Translations under genes and position numbers: made by a program | Notes under the pieces: model-generated | The model's database searches: none | What the model was told of the DNA's origin: nothing | Seen by the model: only the letters and a program-made list of their open reading frames with translations | Part shown: piece after piece, positions 55,676-64,000 of the stretch | How the letters are laid out: each line of letters starts with the position of its first letter | How positions within the stretch are numbered: the first letter of the stretch is position 1 | Assembly (NCBI GenBank): GCA_011109175.1 | Contig: RDEW01000004.1 | Location: 644,030-708,029 of the forward strand | Source of the DNA: Dicyema japonicum | Taxonomy: Eukaryota > Dicyemida > Rhombozoa > Dicyemidae | Length of the DNA stretch: 64,000 nt | Direction of reading: 5' to 3'

Positions 55676-56473
55676 TCAATAATAATTAATATGTTGTACC
55701 AGGAAAAGAAGAAAGGTGTAAATCCAGAATTTAGCTGCATTTGACTCATTATTAGTAGTAGTACTAAGGCACCCCCATTTGTTTTCTAGTGCAGGCACAG
55801 CGGCAATTGTTTGATCTGACACGTGTCTCAAAATTAGAAAATTTATACTCATAGGCATGACTACTAGGAGTCATCAAACAATTATTATTGCAACCGCTGT
55901 CAGTCGGTTTGACGTGATTAAATCCAAGAACATGGAATAACTCATGAGACATGATTGCTGCTGTCCTTTCATCGTTGTATCTTTTCAAAACCAGCGCCAC
56001 TGCTCGATTTGAGCAAACAGTATTCCTCAATGCGATTCCCACGTTGCTTACATTCGACTTAGTATCTCTGGGTATTAGTTCGGATAATTACTTAAAGAAT
56101 AAACTGCGTCTTACCCCGCGAAAATAGCCGATAAACATTGCGTGTATATGCGCACTCATAGGATTACTTGATGTAGTTTCTCTAGTGAAGTATATTCTTC
56201 TAAGTTTTAATTCTATTTCTATCGCGTTAAAATACTAAATTGTCATCAATTATACTCTTTGAGACAATTTGAACATCTTATTTACATACTCTCTCATTTG
56301 GTCCTCATTATAGTCGAAGCCTTTTTGCTATGCGTAAAATATAAAATGAAAACAAATCCGTCATCGATAACAGTCGCCACCTCTAATTTTCTTAAATATT
56401 CCCAGTTATCTAAAATTGCTTCAAATAGATTACCGACGAAAACAAAAAATAATGTGTAAAATAGAAGATTCAT
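55676..56473 (-). CDS. ADAM/reprolysin-like (M12B) zinc metalloprotease
   Basis: ATG at 56,473. Exons are joined by short introns, among them 26 nt (56,328-56,353), about 21 nt after FKLSQR, a 24-nt GT...AG one before DTKSNVSNV, and 22 nt (55,827-55,848). The protein of ~230 residues starts with a signal peptide (MNLLFYTLFFVFVGNLFEA), goes straight into the catalytic fold (LEVATVIDDGF, EDQMREYVNKMFKLSQR), then VGIALRNTVCSNRAVALV and the zinc site HELFHVLGFNH (HExxHxxGxxH). A Cys-containing segment CNNNCLM follows, and the chain ends with NKWGCLSTT and a hydrophobic tail KFWIYTFLLFLVQHINYY. Prodomain, disintegrin and Cys-rich domains of ADAMs are absent. The C-terminal hydrophobic tail suggests membrane or GPI anchoring. 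Likely a surface or secreted endopeptidase. A CACGTG lies at 55,820. Confidence 0.72.
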
Positions 56474-56744
56474 TTCCTCAAAATTGCAAAAATCGTTGAA
56501 AAAATTAGTTTATAAGGAAAAATATTTAGCAATTATTTTTGAAGCGTGTAATATGACTTTGGGGAATTTGATTCAATTATAATTCTTGGTTAATGCTACT
56601 GTTATGCTTGACTTTGGATGTTTTAATATCACAGTAGTATTTTGAAATTCATTAAACATAGAAAACTGAAAATTCTTGAAAAACCTAGTGGAAAAGATAG
56701 TCACGTGTGCTTAATTAGTATATTTAACATTTTGTTCCTATGAC

Positions 56745-57080
56745 GGTGTTAATAATAATATTCGCACTATCCGAGGAGCCATATCAGTTATCGCTCCCCA
56801 CAGGCAGAACACACACTTTATTTTAAGCAAAGAACAGTTATAATAGCTAATCGAGGGAAGATCAAGGAATGCTCTTTACCTTTTTGTTTTCCTTTATAGA
56901 CGATTCGGTTCCACAGTTAAGTTTACTGATGACAGCGTCACTCGTCAAGCCAAAGCATATTGATGCGTGGAACCTTCAACCGAAATTTGCAGTATCGGGA
57001 TTCGAACGAGCTACCTTCAGGCCTCTTACCCGTCAACCATCACACTGCACTCTTGCTTACGTCGTCATCAAAACTGAGTT
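56745..57080 (-). mobile_element. tRNA-derived SINE, near-full-length copy 7
   Basis: Minus strand: head with B box GTTCGAATCCC (near 57,000), then TTGAAGGTTCCACGCATC, TTGACGAGTGACGCTGTCAT, GGAACCGAATCGTCTATAAA, CTGTTCTTTGCTTAAAATAAAG-type tract, GTTCTGCCTGTGGGGAGC, TATGGCTCCTCGGATAG and TATTATTATT. It has the same block order as the 29.4-kb copy, including the LINE-type 3' tail. Confidence 0.8.
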
Positions 57081-57116
57081 CCTGTTTGAAAGAATAGTAT
57101 GTCACATGGGCGGCGC

Positions 57117-58390
57117 GTTTGAGTCTTAGTATTATCCAGTTGCAGAAATAATTAATATTTTATCGAATAGTCGCGTAGAGGTAGTTTTAAATAGTTTAAT
57201 TTGATAGATAAAAAATTCGAAAGGAGAAATATCGACTGTATTAATGAGTAGACTAAAAAAACTTAAAATTAATTTTTCTGTGGTTAATAAATCATTTATA
57301 AAATTAATTGAAGTTAATCTTGGTTCAAGGTTAATGTAACAGGCAACCCATAGGTATCGCTTGGCCCATGTGACATAGTAAAAGGAAAGCAAATTCAATT
57401 CTCACATTAATTTTAGTTAATAAAGTTTAATTTTCTTTAAAAAATTTTGCGTCCAGCGAACCAATTGTTAATTATTGATTTGGCCCGCAGTTGAGATAAA
57501 ATTGAGTATGAATGTCGACCAAGATACTTCACTGTAAAGAATGAGATTATCAGAAAAATCATTCGAAAATGTGAAGTCTGCAAATTTTCGCGTCCTTTAA
57601 AAGTTCGTGATTTTTTAGACGATCACGAGGAAGTTGTCAAAAATATGGATAACAGTGAAAAAAATGGCTTGATAAATTAGATAGTGTTGTCTACAGTTAT
57701 AACATATCGGTCCATTCATTTTCTAACGAAAGTCCGATTCTAGAACAAATTGACGATTTGGTTAATTGTTCGACTCCAGAATCTATTGAAAATTCACGTA
57801 GTTTGATTTAAAAAATTTATATCTAGATAATTCCCAGTCAGATAATTTGTGTCCGAATACGAAGGGATTCAATTTCGAAATTAAATCGATTGAAAGAAAA
57901 TCGAATTATTACAAAGCTATGAACAGGAAAATGAATGTTCATAATAGTAAATATACTTTTAACATGGGAGATAAAGTATGAATTAAAGACATTAATAAAT
58001 AGGTTCGGGCTAAAAAGGACTTTGGAACAAATCCCTCATTGCGACTGGATAAGTTTGAGTCTTTGTATTATCCAGTTGCAGAAATAATTAATATTTTATC
58101 GAATAATCGCGTGGAGGTAGTTTTAAATAGTTTAATTTGATAGATAAAAAATTCGAAAGGAGAAATATCGACTGTATTAATGAGTAGACTAAAAAAAACT
58201 TAAAATTAATTTTTTTGTGGTTAATAAATCATTCATAAAATTAATTTAAAGTTAATCTTGGTTCAAGGTTAATGTAACAGGCAACCCATAGGTATCGCTT
58301 GGCCCATGTGACATAAAGTTTAATTTTCTTAAAAAAATTTTGCGGCCAGCGAACCAATTGTTAATTATTGATTTGGCCCGCAGTTGAGAA
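57117..58390 (+). mobile_element. Integrase element with long direct repeats
   Basis: Direct repeats at 57,117-57,496 and 58,053-58,389 are over 90% alike by eye; the left one has an extra ~43 bp. Between them, broken plus-strand frames include LEQIDDLVNCSTPESIENSR, NYYKAMNRKMNVHNSKYTFN and MGDKVWIKDINK-like codons, which look like an integrase C-terminal domain. That domain continues into the repeat (LYYPVAEIINILSNNRVEVV). So the repeats are either LTRs overlapped by the end of pol, or two tandem 3' ends. A third partial copy is at 55,035-55,145 on minus. Confidence 0.55.
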
Positions 58391-58639
58391 CCACTGATCC
58401 AGACTAACTTTTTCAATGTGTCTTTTCTTCCCCTTCTAGGGATGATTTTGTCCAGCTGTTTACTATTATCCTCTTGCACTATGCACAAGAGTATTTGCAT
58501 CAAGTGCGCCAAAAAACACGTTCTTACATTTTTTATAAAAAATATGCTTGGATTTTTCTATAAACTTCCAAGTACCTCAAATACATTCCTAAGAAGTTAT
58601 AGTGTCCATTCTAAGCATGTGCCCAAACAGTCTCCATCT

Positions 58640-59970
58640 TGATTCGATAATGTCGATGCTTACTGGCCTCGATTGTGCCACAGAGTATAATTTCTTTTTT
58701 TGAAATCTTCTTGGGCCCACCTAGACCCATTAAATTGCGTAATTTTTTTCGATGAAATCCATTTTCTTGAGCTCTAGCTCTATGACCCCCATGTACCCGA
58801 GTTGTACATAAGCACCGGCTTTATATATGCGTTTTATAGTCTTATTCTTAGATTTTTTTATTAGTTTTCGTCGAATCCATATCTTCTGCATTTTCTTATA
58901 TATGGCAGTGGCTAGAACTCTTCTATACATCATTTCCTCACTATCACCAAGTAAGGATCCCAATTTCCTTTTTTCCTGGTTTATGCAGAGGAATCAAAAT
59001 TCCATCACCAAGTTTCAAAGGGGAATGCGTCTCAAATACATTATTGAAAATCTTTGTAATGAGAGTTGTCAGTTCGCCTGGTGCATACTTGATCATTTTT
59101 CCATGTATGTTGTCTGGTCCCCCTGTTGTTGTTTAATTTACACATAATCATAATTTTTTACAATAAAACGGTCCAGATAAGCTCTCTTCTTTCTTGCTCC
59201 ATTTATTCCGAAATATCTTTTCATTCTGAAACGTGCAACCAGCAGTTTATGATCACTATAAGTGATGATGCCTCCATAGCTGCGGGAGTCTGTTAGTAAA
59301 GCACAAAGAGATCTTTTACATATAACATAATCAATCTGGTTGTACATCCGGACATAGTTACCATTTCCATCTTTTCTGAGTCCAGTCCATGTAGTCTTTT
59401 GCCTCGCATTGTGGTCGAATGCAGAATTACAAATGAAGTAGTCAAACATGTTACAAAATTGCACGAGCGATTCTCCTGACATATTCCTCCTCCCCCTGGA
59501 TGTCTACCCATACAGGGTTCTCTCCATAGACAGTGTCCCACTTTAGCATTCCAATCTTCACACAAAAAGGTCATAAACGAGCCTTTGAGATCAGAGATGG
59601 TATCCGTTAGTGACATATAAAACAGATCATGTTCCCTCGCCATTGTGGGCGCGTAGACATTAATTATGGATATAAAGGAATTATCAGTCCTCCCACGCTT
59701 AATCTGAAGTACTGCTATTCTGTTATTCACCCTCCACACTCTGTGGATTCTCCATCAAGACATTGATGTTAGCAAAGCCAAGTCCGTAGTGGTTGCATTC
59801 GGAGTCTAGTAGTATAAGTCTAAATTCTCTGTAATTCTCCTCAAATGCATCCTTCACTTTAGTCTCCTGTATACTGCATATAGTGACTTTATATGATGTT
59901 AAGTCACTTATTAAATTCTCCCTTTTTTGTTTTTTTCAATCCTCGGACGTTCAATGACGCCAGTGTGAAG
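58640..59970 (-). mobile_element. RTE-like LINE with endonuclease domain, internally deleted
   Basis: Minus strand: a start-like LASLNVRGLKK, then RIAVLQIKRGRTDNSFISII and NVYAPTMAREHDLFY, CEDWNAKVG, FDYFICNSAFDHNARQKTTW, YNQIDYVICKRSL and TYSDHKLLVARFRMK: a nearly complete apurinic-type endonuclease in two frames. The RT follows only as MGSLLGDSEEMMYRRVLATA onward, so the whole palm is deleted. It shows what the missing 5' half of the RTE-like LINEs here looked like. Confidence 0.75.
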
Positions 59971-61171
59971 AGATCATTCGTCATGTGTGAAATAGGCATA
60001 ATAATTCAAGAACCACGTCACGAGTTCAACCAAAGTAGATCAATGAGTGCTAGATTTAATATTTTATTAGCTCTACTAAATTTTTTTGAATGCTAGAAAC
60101 AACTAGCCTTAGTTATCACTCTAAATCACCGTGAGACGTTGCAAGGGACAAATATGGGAGACCTTGACATCAATCCCCCTTTGGGGGAATACGAAATTTT
60201 TAATTTTTTTCTCAAAACAAGGTTGAGAAAAACTGTCTAATTATTTAATTATTTGTTTGGCTTAATGATAATTGATTTTATATTTACAAGGGATTGTCCT
60301 CTAACGAGGGATTGTTTTCTATTTTTTTATTTATTAACCTCTGGCCTACAACCCTTGGTAAGTCCAGCACAAACAGTCATAACTAATTAATCCAAGGAAG
60401 GCACCTAAGGGAGAACGTTTACCTTTGCTGACTGTCCTCTAACGTAGATTTACACCGCTAACTTTCATCTCCAATAAATTTTATCATTAACTCAATAAAT
60501 CTTAACAAAAAATATAATTTTATTATAAATGAAGAATGCCGGTCCAAAATAAAACCGGTGACATTTATTAACCCCCAGAGCTTTCAAGTGAAGGAACCGG
60601 TGGCTAACAGGAGGATAAGTACCGAAAGCGAACGCTCCAAGACTTGGGCCCAGCGTTAAATTCAGCATCAACACATATGGGAGAGGTAGTTTGGCACTTG
60701 TTATGTGGCATACTATTTGGTAGTTGCTTCTTAAAGGAAAGAGGTTGGGACTATTCGCTACAAATGTAGTTTTTTTCAATTATCAGGTAACCCACGTGAG
60801 TTTACATACGTCGGTAAAGAGGAGTGGTGCCCACATCGTAGACGAGCCAGGTTTCCCGGATGTCCCTCATAAGAGAGGATTCTATTGGTCTTTTATTTAT
60901 TTACCCCCGGTTTCTTCGAGTGAAAGAAACCGTTGGCTAACAAAAACTTTACACTCAAGAGCGGATACACCCCTTACACAACAACTATTAGTTGCTTGGT
61001 AGTGGCTACGGGACGAACGCCTAGCTACAGTTCGCAGATTGGTCCCTTGTATTCTACTAACGGGATTATCAACAAATTTATTATCATTTTATAAATACAA
61101 TTTTTTAATATAAAAATAATTTTTATTAATTATTTTATTGCTGAAAATTTCTAATAAATAAATTGTTGAAA
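59971..61171. other. Repeats and upstream region of the CAPS gene
   Basis: 60,565-60,760 and 60,897-60,990 are copies of dispersed repeat B (see 50.9 kb). 60,180-60,340 is AT-rich. The ~110 bp before 61,172 is AT-rich and may be promoter-proximal DNA of the CAPS-like gene. A CACGTG lies near 60,793. No gene seen. Confidence 0.4.
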
Positions 61172-64000
61172 ATGTATTCGAGTTCAGATGGTTCCATAGT
61201 TAACAATTCTCATTTTTTGAACGATGGAGTCGCAAGCGAAAATACATCAGATTTTCGAACAAGATCAATAGCTACTATGAGCTCATTCAGGTCCAGGGTA
61301 ACCGGTAGATTAACGTAGATGAATCAACTGGATTGCCCAATTCACTTCAATCAAAAATATTTAGCCTTTTCATTGGTTTCTAAATGTATAATGCTGCCCT
61401 TCGAGAAAACCATACCTTTCAACTTTACAATGTTCCCCCATGTGCCTACCTTAGATATTATAAAAAACTCACAATCCAAGAGTTGAGCATAATAAAGGGG
61501 GAATGTAAGAAAATAATCCGCGACTCCTCGGAGATGAGTTATTTATCGACTTTGTCAAGGATTTCCACAGAAGGATCTTGAAGCCAAATTATATTAGGAT
61601 TATGGTGGAATCGGGGATCTGCTCCTACTTTGACTTTGACGAGCTTATAAAGATCATTTTTCATAAAAACAGCGGAAATTGGAATTTTGTTGAAAAATTG
61701 ATAAAGATGATATCCCTGAACCCAGAGAACGTAAAAGGTATCGTCGAGGAAGCCGAAAGGGGGGAGATTTACGATGAGTTCAACAAGTTGTTGGATCTCT
61801 CGACATACGAGAGCAAGAGCATGTACAACATCCTCAAGGTAATTTAAAAATCAATTTTTACTTATTAAAGCTTGACAATATCGATGAGCAAATTGAGGAA
61901 TTCCAGAGGGAAATCGAATGCAGGATTCTAAATTTAGAAAATATATCTCAGGTCAACCAAATTAGCTTTTTTAGTCAAAAAACTATGACAAGTTTATCAT
62001 GCAGAAGGAAATGGAGCCGATCTTTGAGGAAAATGAGAGGGCTAACATTGACTTTCTGTGCAAACACCTGGAGATTATACTGAGTGATAATAAGACAAAT
62101 CTCAGGTACTCCACTGAGTTACTTCAGGAAAAAGAAGATTGAGTTTTCGGGGGATATAGCCCCGACTGTGCTCAAAAATTCATACATTGTTACAGTAAGC
62201 GGTAACCTGATGCTTTGGTGTTTGTCATGAATGCTAAGGATATCCCTGAGCCATCCACCAAACAGGTCTACTGCGAGGTGTTCCTGAAGAATACAAAGAA
62301 GATGAAGACCCACAAGGTGGACCCATCCAACCCAAAGTTAGTTTGGTGGATTACGAAAGGTGGAACTCTTACTGTGAGTTTAACACAACTAAAGCAGTTT
62401 CCTTGCTTAACGTGAAGTTGTGCCAGGCGAACGTGTTCAACATGAATAATGGTGTCATTGGAAAGGTCTTGGGGGTTGATATTCCAGGTTAAAGTGAAAA
62501 TAACGCCTTTTCATAAGAGTGGGGCCAAATGGTACAGTTTGGTGGACAATAATCAGGTCAGTCTTCGCCTCATCGTCAACGTGTACCGACCAAGTAACAT
62601 TCAGTTTGGGGGTTGGCCATTCGCTGAGTTTAGTTTCCTTGTAAAGTACGTGAAAAAGAAACCCCCAAAGAAATACTATTTTCTTATAATCCGCGCGGAA
62701 ACTGACTCGTACATACTTTCAGGGTACGAAGAGAACAGGTCATCTCCCTCTGAACACTTCAATTTGGATGGGTACATCGTGGACTACTGTCTCAATAATC
62801 CCGGTTGTCCTACGGCTTACTTAGATGAGTTTGTTTTCAAGAATGAATTCTGTTTTTACATTTTGAAAGAAGGCAGCAGCATATTCTTCTCTGCTGAGAA
62901 TGAGGAAGATCTCAAAAACTGGGTCACTTTGATTTCCAAGGCTACTGGACAAAATTATGTCCCCAATATGTCCATCGAACGGAAAACATCCACCGCCCTC
63001 CGTTCTCCGTTATTGGTAAATCCAGTAAACAACATTGTAATCTACTCTGAAAGCAAAAAACAGCTCCAAATCGCCGTTGATGCCTGTGACCGCAATTACT
63101 TCTTCAAAAAACTCCATCGACTTATTCTGGCGAAGCGATTGAACGAGGATATTGTGACCCTGGTTACCTTGGCTGTAATATTTCAAGGGGCGACTCAGTC
63201 CCATCCACAATTTTATACTCTACAACTACTGCCTGAGGTACTGCATCGAGGGGTCTTCCAAGAATCTGGCTTACCTAGAGAATTACATAGCCTTGATGGA
63301 ACAGGGGATGACGATTGACATTTCCCTGGTCTTCAATGTTTATGCGGAACTGGTCGACTACTTTGTAGCTGACAAGTGCTGTGTTTGTTATTGGCAGTAA
63401 TTTCCTCATCTCCCACGCCATTTTGGTGAGTGATCGTGATTTATTCATTCAACTGCAGTCCCGTCTCACCTTTTTGCTGGAACATCAGCTTACAAACTTC
63501 AGGTCTCTTTGGGTAACATAAAAGATGTGTCTTCCCATTTGGGAGACCAGAGGGGGGAATGGCCAAAACATTGAAATTTTACACAACTCTCTGTTCTGAA
63601 GGAGTAGTTTCGAATGTAACGGTAGTTCGAAGTACCTTCAAAGGATGAGACCCAAGTCTACGCGATGGTGACTGATATTCTCAAAAATACGTCCACGTTG
63701 ACTTACAATTTGATTAAAAACAGGATCAAAGTAGAAGGTACCGTGTAAACGTGAAATTTGTAGAGACCGACTTTGGTAGGAGTAGTAAGCTAAGTTTATA
63801 GTTCAGATTGCCTTCACGAACACAAACTGGTCAAAGTGGTTCGGCGGAGTAATCAAAATAAGCCAAGAATGCGTGAACTTGTATGAGGACATTATCGACT
63901 TTTACCTGAATGTGGGGGATATCGCTTAATTGTAGCAATCACATGAATGCGACAAATTTGTTATTGACTACGCCAATCGTGTGTGGGGGTTTTTACTCTC
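61172..64000 (+). CDS. CADPS: CAPS/CADPS (UNC-31-like) dense-core vesicle priming factor, 5' part
   Basis: Starts at ATG 61,172 (MYSSSDGSIVNNSH) and runs off the window. Many introns of ~20-32 nt, mostly 22-23 (e.g. 62,337-62,359; 62,466-62,487; 63,503-63,524), join homologous blocks in the CAPS order. N-terminal region: KCIMLPFEKTIPFN, NYIRIMVESGICS. C2-like domain: VFVMNAKDIPEPSTKQVYCE, NPKWNSYCEFNTTKAVSLL, IGKVKVKITPF. PH domain (~62,590-62,960): LDGYIVDYCLNNPG, WVTLISKATGQ. Then RLSPIHNFILYNYC, RLTFLLEHQLTNFR and the diagnostic FPFGRPEGG, reaching the start of the MUN/MHD region. CAPS binds PI(4,5)P2 through the PH domain and SNAREs through the MUN domain to prime dense-core vesicles for Ca2+-triggered release. 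The first introns are less certain (one could be 17 or 22 nt near 61,547). The MUN half is not visible. Confidence 0.85.

Noticed and set aside
61547-61572. A firm splice junction early in the CAPS gene
   Set aside because: A 17-nt and a 20-22-nt solution both join plausible sequence; neither could be chosen from homology.
1-64000. Bacterial or viral origin, operons with ribosome binding sites
   Set aside because: Spliced genes, SINEs, LINEs, an Sp factor and RNPS1 are eukaryotic; no prokaryotic gene cluster, replication gene or phage module was seen.

Overview
The window is eukaryotic, AT-rich nuclear DNA packed with decayed retroelements, with about a dozen compact cellular genes between them. 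Spliceosomal introns are extraordinarily short. In six genes on both strands, reading frame and homology force introns of about 21-26 nt, most often exactly 22 nt, usually GT...AG. An Sp-type transcription factor with a buttonhead CxCPNC box, a CAPS/CADPS secretion factor and an ADAM-like metalloprotease point to an animal. Introns of this size are known in dicyemid mesozoans, so a dicyemid is my best guess (inference, moderate confidence).

Layout. 0-9 kb: RNPS1 (+), LINE debris, prefoldin subunit 1 (+), a two-finger Sp-like factor (-). 9-14.3 kb: at least four decayed LINE fragments. 14.4-18.1 kb: a small RIIa-like gene, a reverse-transcriptase relic, and a tight minus-strand run of three small genes ending in a coiled-coil gene. 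18.5-25.7 kb: an SLC46-like transporter (-), SINEs and several LINEs. 25.8-27.3 kb: an F-box/LRR gene (-). 27.4-33.5 kb: a 5'-truncated LINE, SINEs, kinetochore gene PMF1/NNF1 (+) and a second coiled-coil gene (-). 33.8-45 kb: a LINE, an hAT-like DNA transposon with terminal inverted repeats, a long gene-poor stretch, and a foldback element with a 65-bp tandem array. 45-51.7 kb: a nested pile of LINEs. 52-60 kb: a 63-bp satellite, transposase and integrase relics, an ADAM-like protease (-) and another LINE. 61.2 kb to the end: the 5' part of a CAPS/CADPS gene (+), running off the window.

The cellular genes do not form one pathway: mRNA processing (RNPS1), protein folding (PFDN1), transcription (Sp), chromosome segregation (PMF1), ubiquitination (F-box/LRR), transport (SLC46), surface proteolysis (ADAM-like) and dense-core vesicle exocytosis (CAPS). 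The mobile elements are more connected. A tRNA-derived SINE family (at least seven copies or fragments) shares its 3' tail with the RTE-like LINEs here, which implies LINE-driven mobilisation. The most unusual signals are two 21-nt introns in the F-box gene that appear to end in TTATTATG instead of AG, and a roughly fourfold excess of the palindrome CACGTG, present inside nine of the ten recognised cellular genes. All models were made by eye; boundaries of decayed elements are approximate.
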